From: Bibersteinia trehalosi
Lineage (GTDB): Bacteria > Pseudomonadota > Gammaproteobacteria > Enterobacterales > Pasteurellaceae
Length of the DNA stretch: 64,000 bases
Assembly (NCBI RefSeq): GCF_004346205.1
Contig: NZ_SMAM01000007.1
Span: 32,453-96,452, forward strand
Reading direction: 5' to 3'
Shown: one piece after another, positions 47,019 to 57,045 of the stretch
Position numbering within the stretch: position 1 is the stretch's first letter
Layout: each line of letters starts with the position of its first letter
The notes under the pieces: generated by a model
What the model saw: only the letters and a program-made list of their open reading frames with translations
Database searches by the model: none
What the model was told of the DNA's origin: nothing
Position numbers and translations under genes: made by a program

Positions 47019-47074
47019 AAGCGGTTGAATTTTAATAAAAATTTGCAAAAACTTGAGGGAAAATGACCGCTTGT
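47019..47074. repeat. Inverted uptake-sequence pair, nfuA-dusA gap
   Basis: CAAGCGGTTGAATTTT (47019) and GACCGCTTGT (to 47074) are inverted and separated by T-rich sequence. They lie between nfuA and dusA on the same strand and may separate their transcripts. Confidence 0.65.
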
Positions 47075-47088
47075 GATAATAATTTCGT

Positions 47089-47161
47089 GTAGGGGCGAAC
47101 CGATGTGTTCGCCCGTTATGTCGATGAAATGATTTGGGCAGACACACTGATCCGCTCCTAC
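47089..47161. repeat. REP palindrome pair between nfuA and dusA
   Basis: GTAGGGGCGAACCGATGTGTTCGCCC is a good unit; a degenerate inverted partner (GGGCAGACACACTGATCCGC then TCCTAC) ends at 47161. Confidence 0.72.
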
Positions 47162-47175
47162 AAAAATTCAACCTG

Positions 47176-47760
47176 TTAGTAATAAGAATGCTCACCACGT
47201 TGGTGTTCGGTTACATCTTTCACGCCATTTAATTCATCAGGGAATTGAGCGAGAAGTTGTTTTTCAATACCATCTTTCAAGGTGACATCAACCATCGAGC
47301 AGCCATTACAGCCACCACCGAATTGTAATACCGCAATTTTATCTTCGGTGACTTCAATCAAGGTAATGCGACCGCCATGGCTGGCAAGCTGCGGGTTGAT
47401 TTGGGTTTGAATCACATAATCTAAACGCTCAATAAATGGTGCATCGTCTGCGACTTTACGCATTTTGGCATTGGGCGCTTTTAACGTGAGCTGTGAACCC
47501 ATTGGATCGGTCACGTAATCGATTTCGGCATCGTCTAAAAATGGCAGGCTAATATCATCAATAAAAGCGGAGAACGTGTTGAATTTGATTTCAGTATCCG
47601 TTGTTTCTACTGCATTTGCAGGGCAGTAAGAAACCCCACATTCAGCATTAGGTGTCCCTGGATTGACCACGAAAATACGAATATTCGTGCCTTCTTCTTG
47701 TTGATCAAGTAAACGGCGGAAGTGTACTTGTGCTGCATCTGAAATTGTAATGTTGGTCAT
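47176..47760 (-). CDS. nfuA: Fe-S biogenesis protein NfuA
   Basis: Carries and delivers 4Fe-4S clusters to client apoproteins. The N-terminal A-type-like domain ([26 protein letters not shown]) lacks the usual cysteine set; the C-terminal Nfu domain has the CX2C site Cys151-Cys154 in [19 protein letters not shown]. Length is 194 residues, close to E. coli NfuA (191). Confidence 0.95.
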   Translation of the reverse strand: MTNITISDAAQVHFRRLLDQQEEGTNIRIFVVNPGTPNAECGVSYCPANAVETTDTEIKFNTFSAFIDDISLPFLDDAEIDYVTDPMGSQLTLKAPNAKMRKVADDAPFIERLDYVIQTQINPQLASHGGRITLIEVTEDKIAVLQFGGGCNGCSMVDVTLKDGIEKQLLAQFPDELNGVKDVTEHQRGEHSYY

Positions 47761-47868
47761 AATCTATCCTGATTAAATCTAAAAATTGCCAGCTATTTTA
47801 GCGCCATCTCTGATTTTTGACTAGGGTCAAATTTTCCAAGGCTGTAGGTTAAAAAAATGTTTCTAAAG

Positions 47869-47897
47869 TAGAAATTTAAGATGATTTTAGCTAAAAT
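47869..47897 (+). promoter_or_regulatory. Candidate nqr operon promoter
   Basis: TAGAAA (-35) and TAAAAT (-10) are 17 bases apart. The -10 lies in a perfect 14-base palindrome, ATTTTAGCTAAAAT. A TTTGAC…GTCAAA inverted repeat lies further upstream (about 47815-47832) and could be an operator. Confidence 0.45.
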
Positions 47898-47903
47898 AGC
47901 GCA

Positions 47904-48050
47904 CTATTTTGTTCGCTGTATGCGAAGTAACCGATTTGAGAACTTAATGCGGTCTTATTGATAAGTGGGGGAATTCTACGTTTATCAAATTTGATTGCGG
48001 CTCAATAGCAGCGGTTGTGATTAGGAGTTTCCTAAACAACCATTTTTTTT
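47904..48050 (+). ncRNA. Structured 5' leader of nqrABCDEF, candidate attenuator
   Basis: The 317-base gap before nqrA holds no plausible protein gene, but its last 175 bases look structured. They contain TTCGC/GCGAA (47912-47926), TTGATAA/TTATCAA (47958-47988), then a 12-base palindrome ATCAAATTTGAT that offers an alternative partner, then a terminator. A 13-codon ORF (47920, MRSNRFENLMRSY) overlaps it but has no ribosome site and no repeated codon. I do not recognise a known riboswitch class. Confidence 0.45.
48013..48050 (+). terminator. Intrinsic terminator inside the nqrA leader
   Basis: GGTTGT pairs with ACAACC and TTAGGA with TCCTAA (loop GTT, 2-base bulge), followed by A and eight T. 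It ends 27 bases before the nqrA ATG in the sense direction, so the nqr operon must be transcribed through it or be controlled by it. Confidence 0.75.
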
Positions 48051-48077
48051 AACCCAACCAAAAGTAGTGCAAACAAT

Positions 48078-49436
48078 ATGATTACAATTAAACAAGGCTT
48101 GGATCTTCCGATTAACGGAAAACCTGAGCAAGTAATCCGTAATGGCAATGCTGTTACTGAAGTTGCTGTGCTTGGCGAAGAATTTGTGGGTATGCGTCCT
48201 TCTATGAAGGTTCGCGAAGGCGATATTGTGAAAAAAGGTCAGGTGCTTTTTGAAGACAAAAAGAATCCTGGTGTGGTTTTCACCGCGCCTGCCAGCGGTA
48301 CTGTTGTTGCGATTAATCGTGGCGAAAAACGTGTTCTTCAGTCAGTCGTTATTCGTGTTGAGGGTGATGAGCAAATTACCTTTAACTGCTATGAAGAAGC
48401 ACAGTTGGCTTCTTTAACTGCAGACCAAGTAAAACAAAATCTTGTGGAATCAGGTCTTTGGACTGCATTCCGTACTCGTCCATTTAGCAAAGTGCCAGCA
48501 TTAGATGCTGAACCGTCTTCTATTTTCGTGAATGCAATGGATACAAATCCATTGAGTGCGGATCCAGAAGTGATCATTGCTGAAAATAATCAAGCATTTT
48601 TCAATGGTTTAACGGTATTAAGTCGTTTATTTGATGGCAGCAAAACCGTACATTTATGTGGCGCAGCTGATTCTAATATCTTAAATGCGGCACAGAGTAA
48701 GCAAATTGCAAATGTGCAAACTAACCGCTTTAAAGGTCCACACCCAGCGGGTCTTGCTGGTACGCACATTCATTTTATTGATCCTGTTAGTATCACAAAA
48801 CAAGTGTGGTATTTGAACTATCAAGATGTGATTGCTATCGGTCAATTATTTACGACTGGTGAATTAAATGTTGAACGTGTCATTTCGCTTGCAGGCCCGC
48901 AGGTGAAAAATCCTCGTTTGATCCGTACCCGTTTAGGTGCAAACCTTTCTCAATTAACCGCAAATGAGTTAAATGACGGTGAAAATCGTGTGATTTCAGG
49001 TTCTGTATTAAGCGGTGCGAAAGCAAGTGGTCCACACGATTATTTAGGTCGTTATGCGTTGCAGGTTTCTGTATTGCTTGAAGGGCGTGAAAAAGTGTTA
49101 TTCGGTATGATTGCACCTTACGGTGATAAATACTCAATTACTCGTACAACGCTTGGACACTTTGCGAAGAAATTATTTAACTTTACCACAGCTGTTCACG
49201 GTGGACACCGTGCAATGGTACCAACAGGTGCATATGAGCGTGTAATGCCATTAGATATTATCCCAACATTATTGTTGCGTGATTTAGAAGCTGGCGATAC
49301 TGATTCAGCTCAAGCATTAGGCTGTTTAGAGTTAGATGAAGAAGATTTAGCGTTATGTACCTTTGTGTGCTCAGGTAAAAATAACTGGGGGCCATTGTTA
49401 CGCCAAGCGTTAGAGAAAATCGAGAAGGAAGGTTAA
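48078..49436 (+). CDS. nqrA: Na+-translocating NADH-quinone reductase subunit A
   Basis: Peripheral cytoplasmic subunit of the Na+-NQR pump, which oxidises NADH, reduces ubiquinone and exports Na+. [44 protein letters not shown] and [19 protein letters not shown] are diagnostic. Length is 452. It starts after a structured leader with a terminator and is followed by nqrB after 2 bases. The Shine-Dalgarno is weak. Confidence 0.97.
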   Translation: MITIKQGLDLPINGKPEQVIRNGNAVTEVAVLGEEFVGMRPSMKVREGDIVKKGQVLFEDKKNPGVVFTAPASGTVVAINRGEKRVLQSVVIRVEGDEQITFNCYEEAQLASLTADQVKQNLVESGLWTAFRTRPFSKVPALDAEPSSIFVNAMDTNPLSADPEVIIAENNQAFFNGLTVLSRLFDGSKTVHLCGAADSNILNAAQSKQIANVQTNRFKGPHPAGLAGTHIHFIDPVSITKQVWYLNYQDVIAIGQLFTTGELNVERVISLAGPQVKNPRLIRTRLGANLSQLTANELNDGENRVISGSVLSGAKASGPHDYLGRYALQVSVLLEGREKVLFGMIAPYGDKYSITRTTLGHFAKKLFNFTTAVHGGHRAMVPTGAYERVMPLDIIPTLLLRDLEAGDTDSAQALGCLELDEEDLALCTFVCSGKNNWGPLLRQALEKIEKEG

Positions 49437-49438
49437 AA

Positions 49439-50665
49439 ATGGGTTTGAAACATTTATTAGAAAAAATGGAACCTGCGTTTTTGCCGGGCGGTAAATATGA
49501 GAAATGGTATATCTTGTATGAAGCCGTTGCGACTGTGCTTTTCGTTCAAGGTACAGTAACGCAAAAAGATGCCCACGTACGTGATGCGATTGACTCTAAA
49601 CGTATGATGTTATTCGTATGGTTCGCATTATTCCCTGCAATGTTCTACGGTATGTATAACGTAGGTCATCAAGCAATTCTTGCTGCAACCCAAATGGGGA
49701 CATTAGCAGATTTAGTGGCAAATAACTGGCACTATGGTTTTGCGGATACCTTAGGCTCTGTGGCTAATGCAGGTTGGGGTAGCAAAATGTTGCTAGGTGC
49801 AACTTACTTCCTACCGCTTTACTTAACCGTTTTCTTAGTAGGTGGTTTCTGGGAAGTATTATTTGCAATGGTGCGTAAACACGAAATCAATGAAGGTTTC
49901 TTTGTTACCTCTATTCTTTTAGCACTTATCGTGCCGCCAACATTACCACTATGGCAAGCAGCCCTTGCAACTACTTTCGGTGTGGTGGTTGCAAAAGAAG
50001 TCTTTGGTGGCGTGGGTAGAAACTTTATGAACCCAGCGTTAGCAGGTCGTGCTTTCCTCTTCTTTGCTTACCCTGCTCAAATTTCGGGTGATACCGTATG
50101 GGTTGCGGCTGATGGTTTCTCAGGTGCAACTGCACTTTCTCAATGGGCAGCAGGTGGCGAAGCAGGCTTAAAACACGTTGCAACTGGCGCAGATATTACT
50201 TGGATGGACGCATTCTTAGGCAACATTCCAGGTTCTATCGGTGAAACATCTACCTTAATGCTTATGATCGGTGCAGCAATTATTGTTTTTGCACGTATTG
50301 CATCTTGGCGAATTATTGCCGGTGTAATGATTGGTATGGCAGCAACTGCAACTTTATTCAATCTCATTGGCTCTGACACTAATCCTATGTTCTCAATGCC
50401 TTGGCATTGGCACTTAGTATTAGGTGGCTTTGCACTGGGTATGTTCTTTATGGCAACAGACCCTGTATCTGCGGCATTTACTAACAAAGGTAAATGGTGG
50501 TATGGCGCATTAATCGGTGCAATGGCTGTGATTATCCGTGTAGCAAACCCAGCATACCCTGAAGGTATGATGTTAGCGATCTTATTTGCTAACTTGTTTG
50601 CGCCAATCTTTGACTACCTAGTGGTTCAAGCTAACATCAAACGTCGGAGAATTCGCAATGTCTAA
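49439..50665 (+). CDS. nqrB: Na+-NQR subunit B
   Basis: Membrane subunit carrying covalent FMN and, in relatives, riboflavin in the Na+ path. The FMN-accepting threonine is Thr231 in [12 protein letters not shown], the site modified by ApbE. About ten membrane segments over 408 residues. Its end overlaps nqrC by 8 bases. Confidence 0.97.
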   Translation: MGLKHLLEKMEPAFLPGGKYEKWYILYEAVATVLFVQGTVTQKDAHVRDAIDSKRMMLFVWFALFPAMFYGMYNVGHQAILAATQMGTLADLVANNWHYGFADTLGSVANAGWGSKMLLGATYFLPLYLTVFLVGGFWEVLFAMVRKHEINEGFFVTSILLALIVPPTLPLWQAALATTFGVVVAKEVFGGVGRNFMNPALAGRAFLFFAYPAQISGDTVWVAADGFSGATALSQWAAGGEAGLKHVATGADITWMDAFLGNIPGSIGETSTLMLMIGAAIIVFARIASWRIIAGVMIGMAATATLFNLIGSDTNPMFSMPWHWHLVLGGFALGMFFMATDPVSAAFTNKGKWWYGALIGAMAVIIRVANPAYPEGMMLAILFANLFAPIFDYLVVQANIKRRRIRNV

Positions 50666-51431
50666 ATTCAATAAAGATAGTGTTGGCGGTACTATTACTG
50701 TCGTTGTGTTATTGAGTTTAATCTGTTCTTTAATCGTAGCTGGTGCAGCAGTGCTGCTTAAGCCTACTCAAGAAGAGCAGAAAGTGCTTGATAAACAGAA
50801 AAATATTTTAAGCGTTGCTGGTTTATTAAAATCGGATAAAGCAAGCGATATCAAAGAGACTTATGCAAAAAACATTGAAGCTAAAATTGTTGATTTAGCA
50901 ACTGGCGACTATGTAGAAGGCGTAACCAATTTTGACGCAAAAGCAGCGGCAAAAGATCCTGCACAAAGCGTTTCGATTGCGCCAGCCGACGATAAAGCGG
51001 GCTTACGTGCTCGTGCGAAATATGCAGAAGTATATTTGGTTAAAAATGCACAAGGTGAAGTAAACCAAATCGTACTACCAATGTACGGTACAGGTTTATG
51101 GTCTGTGATGTATGGTTTTGTTTCAGTTGAGCCAGATGGTAATACCATTAAAGGTATCACTTTCTATGATCACGGTGAAACTCCGGGTCTTGGTGGTGAA
51201 ATTGAAAACCCACGTTGGCAGGCTAACTTCGTTGGTAAGAAATTACAAAACGAACAAGGCGAATCAGCAATCACTATTGGAAAAGGTGCTTCTGCCGATA
51301 AAGATCACGGTATTGATGGTTTATCTGGTGCAACACTAACTTCAAACGGTGTGGACGGTACTTTCAAATACTGGTTCGGCAAAAACGCCTTTGGTCCATA
51401 TTTAACCAAATTGAAAGCAGGAGCTAACTAA
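50658..51431 (+). CDS. nqrC: Na+-NQR subunit C
   Basis: Membrane-anchored periplasmic FMN carrier. An N-terminal helix ([23 protein letters not shown]) is followed by a soluble domain whose FMN-linked threonine is Thr226 in [31 protein letters not shown] and [17 protein letters not shown] are family motifs. Length is 257. It overlaps nqrB by 8 bases and nqrD by one. Confidence 0.97.
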   Translation: MSKFNKDSVGGTITVVVLLSLICSLIVAGAAVLLKPTQEEQKVLDKQKNILSVAGLLKSDKASDIKETYAKNIEAKIVDLATGDYVEGVTNFDAKAAAKDPAQSVSIAPADDKAGLRARAKYAEVYLVKNAQGEVNQIVLPMYGTGLWSVMYGFVSVEPDGNTIKGITFYDHGETPGLGGEIENPRWQANFVGKKLQNEQGESAITIGKGASADKDHGIDGLSGATLTSNGVDGTFKYWFGKNAFGPYLTKLKAGAN

Positions 51432-52054
51432 TGGCAGGCTCAAATTTGAAAAAATTATTGTTATCACCAATTGTGGATAACAACCCAATCGCATTACAGA
51501 TTTTAGGTATCTGTTCTGCACTTGCGGTAACGACCAAATTAGAAACAGCCTTTGTAATGGCAATCGCAGTAACTTTCGTGGTGTCATTATCAAACTTGTT
51601 CATTTCTTTGATTCGTAATTATGTGCCAAACAGCATTCGTATTATTGTGCAAATGGCAATTATCGCATCATTGGTAATTTTGGTTGACCAAATTTTACGT
51701 GCGTATGCTTACGGCTTATCTAAACAGTTATCGGTATTCGTTGGCTTAATTATTACCAACTGTATCGTAATGGGTCGTGCAGAAGCATTTGCGATGAAAT
51801 CAGGCCCGATGGAAAGCTTTGTGGACGGTATCGGTAACGGTTTAGGTTATGGTGCAATGTTAATCGTTGTAGCGTTCTTCCGTGAGCTGATCGGTTCAGG
51901 TAAACTTTTCGGTATGACCGTATTCCAAACTGTACAAGATGGCGGTTGGTATCAAGCAAACGGCTTGTTCCTACTTGCTCCAAGTGCGTTCTTTATTATC
52001 GGTTTCGTAATCTGGGCAATCAGAACTTGGAAACCAGAACAGGTGGAGAAATAA
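51431..52054 (+). CDS. nqrD: Na+-NQR subunit D
   Basis: Six-helix membrane subunit homologous to Rnf[28 protein letters not shown] and [13 protein letters not shown] are diagnostic; with NqrE it holds an intramembrane Fe-S centre. Length is 207 residues. It starts one base inside nqrC. Confidence 0.96.
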   Translation: MAGSNLKKLLLSPIVDNNPIALQILGICSALAVTTKLETAFVMAIAVTFVVSLSNLFISLIRNYVPNSIRIIVQMAIIASLVILVDQILRAYAYGLSKQLSVFVGLIITNCIVMGRAEAFAMKSGPMESFVDGIGNGLGYGAMLIVVAFFRELIGSGKLFGMTVFQTVQDGGWYQANGLFLLAPSAFFIIGFVIWAIRTWKPEQVEK

Positions 52055-52057
52055 TCA

Positions 52058-52654
52058 ATGGAACACTATATTAGTCTCTTTGTAAAATCCATCTTCATTG
52101 AGAATATGGCACTTTCTTTCTTCCTTGGTATGTGTACATTCCTTGCGGTATCTAAGAAAGTTTCAACCTCATTCGGTTTAGGGATTGCGGTAATTGTGGT
52201 ACTTGGTATTGCTGTGCCTGCGAACCAACTTGTGTACTCGTATGTATTAAAACCAAATGCACTTGTTGAAGGAGTGGATCTTTCATTCCTTAACTTCATT
52301 ACTTTTATCGGTGTAATTGCAGCGTTAGTTCAAATTCTAGAAATGATTTTGGACAAATTCTTCCCAGCGCTTTACAGTGCATTAGGTATCTTCTTACCAC
52401 TTATCACCGTAAACTGTGCGATTTTTGGTGGGGTATCATTTATGGTACAACGTGAATATAACTTCGCAGAGTCTGTGGTATATGGTATCGGTGCCGGTAC
52501 AGGTTGGATGTTAGCGATTGTTGCTCTTGCAGGCTTAACAGAGAAAATGAAATACTCTGATATTCCAGCAGGCTTACGTGGTTTAGGTATCACTTTTATC
52601 ACTGTAGGCTTAATGGCATTAGGCTTTATGTCGTTCTCAGGTATTCAATTATAA
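52058..52654 (+). CDS. nqrE: Na+-NQR subunit E
   Basis: Six-helix membrane subunit homologous to RnfA, inverted in topology relative to Nqr[24 protein letters not shown] and [17 protein letters not shown] carry the conserved cysteines of the intramembrane Fe-S site. Length is 198 residues, 3 bases after nqrD. Its paralogue rsxA is encoded 8 kb downstream. Confidence 0.97.
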   Translation: MEHYISLFVKSIFIENMALSFFLGMCTFLAVSKKVSTSFGLGIAVIVVLGIAVPANQLVYSYVLKPNALVEGVDLSFLNFITFIGVIAALVQILEMILDKFFPALYSALGIFLPLITVNCAIFGGVSFMVQREYNFAESVVYGIGAGTGWMLAIVALAGLTEKMKYSDIPAGLRGLGITFITVGLMALGFMSFSGIQL

Positions 52655-52666
52655 GGAGCGTATCGA

Positions 52667-53893
52667 ATGAGTGATTTTATTTTCGGTATTGTGGTATTTA
52701 CCGCCCTTGTATTGTTACTTGCGGTAATTATCCTATTTGCTAAATCAAAATTAGTGGATTCTGGCGACATCACGATCTCTATCAATGATGATCCAGAAAA
52801 AGCAATTACTCTGCCAGCTGGTGGTAAATTACTTGGTGCATTAGCTAGCAAAGGTATTTTCGTATCGAGTGCTTGTGGTGGCGGTGGCTCTTGTGGTCAG
52901 TGTGTTGTGAAAGTGAAAAGCGGTGGTGGTGAGATTTTACCAACCGAGCTTTCACACATTACCAAACGTGAAGCAAAAGAAGGCTATCGTTTAGCGTGTC
53001 AGGTAAACGTAAAATCTTCAATGGATATTGAATTGCCTGAAGAGATCTTTGGTGTAAAAAAATGGGAATGTACTGTTATTTCTAATGATAACAAAGCAAC
53101 CTTCATCAAAGAGCTTAAATTACAAATTCCAGAAGGCGAAGAAGTACCATTCCGTGCTGGTGGCTATATTCAAATTGAAGCTGATCCACACGTGGTAAAT
53201 TATAAAGACTTTGATATTCCTGAAGAATATCACGAAGACTGGAACAAATTTGATTTATGGCGTTATGTGTCAAAAGTGGACGAGCATATCGTGCGTGCTT
53301 ACTCAATGGCTTCATACCCAGAAGAGAAAGGCATTATTATGCTAAACGTGCGTATTGCAACGCCTCCACCACGTCAGCCTGATGCGCCACCGGGTCAAAT
53401 GTCTTCTTACATTTGGTCATTAAAACCAGGTGATAAAGTAACAATTTCTGGTCCGTTCGGTGAATTCTTTGCGAAAGATACCGATGCAGAAATGGTCTTT
53501 ATCGGTGGTGGTGCAGGTATGGCACCAATGCGTTCACATATTTTTGACCAATTAAAACGTCTGAAATCAAAACGTAAAATGACCTTCTGGTACGGTGCTC
53601 GTTCTGAACGTGAAATGTTCTATGTTGAAGACTTCAATATGCTTCAAGCAGAGAATGATAATTTCAAATGGTATGTTGCACTTTCAGATCCATTACCGGG
53701 TGATAATGAAGACTACTACCGTGGCTTTATTCACAATGTGCTTTATGAAAACTATCTGAAAAATCACGAAGCACCTGAAGATTGTGAATACTATATGTGT
53801 GGTCCACCAGTGATGAATGCTGCCGTAATCGGTATGCTGAAGAGCTTAGGTGTTGAAGACGAGAACATCTTATTAGATGACTTCGGTGGTTGA
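52667..53893 (+). CDS. nqrF: Na+-NQR subunit F (NADH dehydrogenase)
   Basis: Entry point for electrons. An N-terminal helix is followed by a 2Fe-2S ferredoxin domain with Cys70, Cys76, Cys79 and Cys111, then FAD-binding ([13 protein letters not shown]) and NADH-binding ([35 protein letters not shown]) domains. Length is 408 residues. AAGGAG precedes the ATG. It ends the nqr operon at an uptake-sequence terminator. Confidence 0.97.
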   Translation: MSDFIFGIVVFTALVLLLAVIILFAKSKLVDSGDITISINDDPEKAITLPAGGKLLGALASKGIFVSSACGGGGSCGQCVVKVKSGGGEILPTELSHITKREAKEGYRLACQVNVKSSMDIELPEEIFGVKKWECTVISNDNKATFIKELKLQIPEGEEVPFRAGGYIQIEADPHVVNYKDFDIPEEYHEDWNKFDLWRYVSKVDEHIVRAYSMASYPEEKGIIMLNVRIATPPPRQPDAPPGQMSSYIWSLKPGDKVTISGPFGEFFAKDTDAEMVFIGGGAGMAPMRSHIFDQLKRLKSKRKMTFWYGARSEREMFYVEDFNMLQAENDNFKWYVALSDPLPGDNEDYYRGFIHNVLYENYLKNHEAPEDCEYYMCGPPVMNAAVIGMLKSLGVEDENILLDDFGG

Positions 53894-53916
53894 TAAACCT
53901 TAACTTCAAATAAAAA

Positions 53917-53960
53917 CAAGCGGTGAGTTTTGTAAAAATTTTTGCAAAACCCACCGCTTG
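53917..53960 (+). terminator. nqr terminator made of inverted uptake sequences
   Basis: CAAGCGGTGAGTTTTG and CAAAACCCACCGCTTG form a 16-base-pair stem with one A-C mismatch, around T-rich sequence. It separates nqrF from the HEPN gene. Confidence 0.75.
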
Positions 53961-54009
53961 ATTTAGTTTATATTCTTAAATCTCTTTGGGGGATTTAGTA
54001 ATATGAATT

Positions 54010-54031
54010 GTAGGGGCGAATGTCATTCGCC
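54010..54031. repeat. REP palindrome before HEPN gene
   Basis: GTAGGGGCGAATGTCATTCGCC carries the GTAG tag and a near-perfect stem. It lies 25 bases before the first HEPN gene, at the edge of an apparent insertion between nqrF and apbE. Confidence 0.78.
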
Positions 54032-54055
54032 TAAAACAAATTGTTAAAGTCAGAT

Positions 54056-54490
54056 ATGGAAAAACTCAATATTACCGCATTACAAGATGCATTTACTTCG
54101 TTAGAAAAAACGATCTCAAAATTAGAAAATCAAGAATGGTTTAATCAACAAGAAGAGATTGTGCAAGATACGCTGATTGCAGGGAGTATCCAAAAGTTTG
54201 AATTTGTATATGAGCTTTCGATCAAAATGTTAAAGCGTCAGCTTAAAACCATAGAGTCAAATGATAGTGATATTGATAGTAGCGATTTTCGGGATATTCT
54301 AAGAATGTCGGCACAGGCAGGTTTGATTGAATCCCCTGAAAGTTGGTTTGATTATCGTAAAATGCGAAACATTACCTCACATACTTACGATCAAAATAAA
54401 GCCCTGCAAGTTTATAATGGGATCGCTGCTTTTTTGGAAAGCACCCGATTTTTAGTCACACAGCTTCAAAAACGCAATGCCAATGATTGA
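54056..54490 (+). CDS. HEPN-domain protein (HepT/HI0074 family), copy 1
   Basis: Predicted toxin of a HEPN/MNT toxin-antitoxin pair, a small helical RNase-like protein. The RX4HXY active motif is Arg104…His109-Thr-Tyr111 (RNITSHTY); in characterised HepT the tyrosine is AMP-modified by its MNT partner. Length is 144 residues from the ATG at 54056; an earlier TTG at 54041 is less likely. It overlaps the MNT gene by 14 bases. The RNase role is inferred from family knowledge. Confidence 0.85.
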   Translation: MEKLNITALQDAFTSLEKTISKLENQEWFNQQEEIVQDTLIAGSIQKFEFVYELSIKMLKRQLKTIESNDSDIDSSDFRDILRMSAQAGLIESPESWFDYRKMRNITSHTYDQNKALQVYNGIAAFLESTRFLVTQLQKRNAND

Positions 54491-54779
54491 TTTAACCGAA
54501 TTACAAATTCAGCAAGTACGAGATATTCTAACCAAGCAGTTGCCCAACACAACGGTTTGGGTATTCGGTTCTCGTGTTAAAGGCACAGCGAAAACCTATT
54601 CTGATTTAGATTTAGCCTTAATGACTGAACAGCCGCTTAGCATTCGTCAGCAAACTGAATTAGAACTTGCTTTTACCGACTCAGATTTACCTTTTACGGT
54701 TGATTTAGTGGATTGGGCAAGTTGCAGTGAAGCATTCAAACAGATCATTTTGCAACGTTATGAAGTGCTTATTCCATAA
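54477..54779 (+). CDS. Minimal nucleotidyltransferase (MntA family), copy 1
   Basis: Antitoxin partner of the HEPN protein. The GSX10DXD catalytic signature is complete (Gly31-Ser32…Asp43-Leu-Asp45 in GSRVKGTAKTYSDLDL), so it should be an active nucleotidyltransferase able to modify HepT. Length is 100 residues. It overlaps the HEPN gene and ends 40 bases before apbE. Confidence 0.85.
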   Translation: MPMIDLTELQIQQVRDILTKQLPNTTVWVFGSRVKGTAKTYSDLDLALMTEQPLSIRQQTELELAFTDSDLPFTVDLVDWASCSEAFKQIILQRYEVLIP

Positions 54780-54821
54780 ATATGTTACAATTTTCCGCAA
54801 ATTTTTAACTGAATGAAAGCT

Positions 54822-55841
54822 ATGAAAAAATTTCTCTTTTTTGCATTTTTTTCCCTATTTCTTACCGCTTGTGATAAAGCCCCTGAACAAATTACCTTAA
54901 CGGGTAAAACAATGGGCACAACGTATAGCATAAAATATATTGATGATGGCAAAGTGGCAAGTTTGCCTAAATCAAGTGATGTGCAAGCAAAATTAGATCG
55001 TTTGCTAAAAACGGTGAATGATGAAATGTCCACTTATCAAAAAGATTCGCAAATTTCACAATTTAACCAAATGAAAGAGGCGAATAAACCTTTTGTGATT
55101 AGCCAAGACTTTGCCACAGTAGTTCAGGAAGCAATCCGCTTAAACACTATTACTGAGCAAGCTTTAGATGTTACAGTCGGACCTTTAGTTAATTTATGGG
55201 GATTCGGACCTGATAAGCGTTTAAATAAAGTGCCAAGTGCTGAGCAGATTGCGGAAAAATCTCGGTCAGTTGGGATTGATAAATTGCTGCTCGAAAATAA
55301 TCAATTAACTAAAAAAGAGGCTGATCTTTATTTAGATCTCTCTTCGATAGCTAAAGGTTTTGGTGTAGATAAACTTGCGGAACAGCTTGAACAACTCGGG
55401 GTAGAAAACTATTTGGTGGAAATTGGTGGTGAGCTGCGTGGTAAAGGTAAAAATTTACAAGGTCAGGCTTGGCGAATTGCGATCGAGCAACCTGCCTTAG
55501 CACAGGGAGTGGCAACACAAATTATCGTGCCATTAGATAATTTAGCGATGGCAACCTCGGGTGATTATCGCAACTATTTTGAAGATGAACAGGGCAACCG
55601 TTTTTCACATATTATTGATCCAAAACAGCTTCGCCCGATTAACCATAATCTTGCATCTATTACAGTTTTTGCTCCAACGACAATGACTGCTGATGGATTA
55701 TCAACCGGTTTATTTGTGCTTGGTGCAGACAAAGCTTTAGAAATCGCGGAAAAAGAGAATCTAGCTATTTTTATGATTATCAAAAATGGTCAGCATTTTG
55801 AAACAAAAGCGTCAAAAGCATTTGAGAAGTTAATTCACTAA
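54822..55841 (+). CDS. apbE: FAD:protein FMN transferase ApbE (lipoprotein)
   Basis: Periplasmic flavin transferase that attaches FMN to the SGAT threonines of NqrB and NqrC, and to Rnf subunits. The signal peptide MKKFLFFAFFSLFLTAC has a lipobox ending at Cys, so it is a lipoprotein. TGKTMGTTYSIKY, DLSSIAKGFGVDKLAEQLE, EIGGELRGKG and ATSGDYRNYFE match the ApbE family. A start at 54813 (9 bases earlier) is also possible. It is normally close to nqrF; here the HEPN/MNT pair lies between. Confidence 0.94.
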   Translation: MKKFLFFAFFSLFLTACDKAPEQITLTGKTMGTTYSIKYIDDGKVASLPKSSDVQAKLDRLLKTVNDEMSTYQKDSQISQFNQMKEANKPFVISQDFATVVQEAIRLNTITEQALDVTVGPLVNLWGFGPDKRLNKVPSAEQIAEKSRSVGIDKLLLENNQLTKKEADLYLDLSSIAKGFGVDKLAEQLEQLGVENYLVEIGGELRGKGKNLQGQAWRIAIEQPALAQGVATQIIVPLDNLAMATSGDYRNYFEDEQGNRFSHIIDPKQLRPINHNLASITVFAPTTMTADGLSTGLFVLGADKALEIAEKENLAIFMIIKNGQHFETKASKAFEKLIH

Positions 55842-55855
55842 TTTAGGAGAATAAA

Positions 55856-56113
55856 ATGGAAACGATTTTACTGACTTTCGGTTTTTTTGTGGCAATCATT
55901 TTTATGATGTCGATTGGATTTATTATCAGCAAAAAAACGATTAAAGGGAGCTGCGGTGGTATTACTGCATTAGGTATGAAAAAGATGTGCGATTGCGAAG
56001 AAGCATGCGATAACTTACAAGCCAAAGTTGCCGCTGGTGATGAAGCGGCAATTGCCGAATATAACGAAAAATTTGGCAAAAAAGCAGAACCACAGTTTTA
56101 TGAAGTGAAGTAA
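55856..56113 (+). CDS. nqrM: Na+-NQR maturation protein NqrM
   Basis: Small membrane protein needed to assemble Na+-NQR, proposed to supply the intramembrane iron centre of NqrD/E. An N-terminal helix (ILLTFGFFVAIIFMMSIGFII) is followed by the cysteine set CGG…MKKMCDCEEAC. Length is 85 residues. AGGAG precedes the ATG, 14 bases after apbE. Confidence 0.9.
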   Translation: METILLTFGFFVAIIFMMSIGFIISKKTIKGSCGGITALGMKKMCDCEEACDNLQAKVAAGDEAAIAEYNEKFGKKAEPQFYEVK

Positions 56114-56116
56114 GTT

Positions 56117-56317
56117 ATGCCTTACGTCAATATTAAAATTACAGGTGGAACAGAAGCCCCAACTGCTAAACAAAAAGCCGAGCTTATTGCCGGTGTTACG
56201 GATTTGTTGCAGCGTATTTTAAATAAAAATCCTGAAACAACCGTTGTTGTGATTGATGAAATTCCAATGGATAGTTGGGGGATTGGCGGTAAAACGGTAA
56301 CGGAAAGGCGTAAATAA
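56117..56317 (+). CDS. 4-oxalocrotonate tautomerase-family protein
   Basis: A 66-residue tautomerase subunit with the catalytic N-terminal proline (MPYVNIKITGG, Pro exposed after Met removal). ETTVVVIDEIPMDSWGIGG is typical of the family. Such proteins form hexamers or dimers of trimers. The natural substrate is unknown. It starts 3 bases after nqrM and precedes the second HEPN/MNT pair by 13 bases, so it may share either transcript. Confidence 0.85.
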   Translation: MPYVNIKITGGTEAPTAKQKAELIAGVTDLLQRILNKNPETTVVVIDEIPMDSWGIGGKTVTERRK

Positions 56318-56330
56318 TCAAGGATAACCA

Positions 56331-56744
56331 ATGACAGATATTCGCTGGAAACAACGATTTGATAACTATCAAAAAGCAGTAGGCTATTTAAAAAGTGAAA
56401 GCGAAAAATATGCTGATACTGATGTTGATGTAATCAAAAAGGGGATAATTCAGAGCTTTGAAATCACCCACGAACTTGCGTGGAAGTTAATGCAAGATAT
56501 TTTGAAATGGGAAGGCGAAACCGAAATTTTAGGCTCTAAATCCGCTTCTCGTTTGGCATTTAATCGAGGCCTTATTACTCACGGTGAAGTTTGGCAAGAA
56601 ATGATAAAAAGCCGCAACTTAATCGTGCATACTTATGATGTAGCGGTATTAACCAACGAATTTAATAAAATTATTCACGATTACTTGCCACTTTTCATTG
56701 CTTTTGAACAACGAGTAAATGCGTTATGTCAGACTTTGGATTAA
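56331..56744 (+). CDS. HEPN-domain protein (HI0074 family), copy 2
   Basis: Second predicted HEPN toxin, 137 residues, with the RX4HXY motif at Arg95…His100-Thr-Tyr102 (RNLIVHTY). SFEITHELAWKLMQDILKW and FNRGLITHGEVWQEMIKSR are HI0074-family segments. It diverges widely from copy 1, so this is not a recent local duplication. It overlaps its MNT partner by 19 bases. Confidence 0.85.
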   Translation: MTDIRWKQRFDNYQKAVGYLKSESEKYADTDVDVIKKGIIQSFEITHELAWKLMQDILKWEGETEILGSKSASRLAFNRGLITHGEVWQEMIKSRNLIVHTYDVAVLTNEFNKIIHDYLPLFIAFEQRVNALCQTLD

Positions 56745-57037
56745 GCGAGCGAGCGACGAAAACTATTACCGACATTCTGGCAAAATATCCCGAAGTTGAG
56801 CAAGCCATTATCTATGGTTCAAGGGCAAAAGGGAATTATCGTGAAGGTTCGGATATTGATTTAACCTTTAAAGGTGAAAAGCTCACTTACGATATTGTTA
56901 AACGAATTTGGGGTGATTTAGATGATTCCGACTCGCCTTATTTATTCGACCTTTCTATTTATCATCAACTCAGCAATCCGAATTTTATTGAGCATATTGA
57001 TAGAGTCGGAAAAATTTTCTATCAGCGAATAAGCTGA
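56726..57037 (+). CDS. Minimal nucleotidyltransferase (HI0073 family), copy 2
   Basis: Antitoxin partner of HEPN copy 2. GSX10DXD is intact (Gly31-Ser32…Asp43-Ile-Asp45 in GSRAKGNYREGSDIDL). Length is 103 residues. The pair lies just before mnmA and is closed by a terminator. Confidence 0.85.
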   Translation: MSDFGLSERATKTITDILAKYPEVEQAIIYGSRAKGNYREGSDIDLTFKGEKLTYDIVKRIWGDLDDSDSPYLFDLSIYHQLSNPNFIEHIDRVGKIFYQRIS

Positions 57038-57045
57038 TAACGTTG

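Noticed and set aside
47920..47961. 13-codon ORF (MRSNRFENLMRSY) in the nqrA leader as an attenuator peptide
   Set aside because: No ribosome site and no run of one codon type, unlike the clear His leader at 45888-45935.
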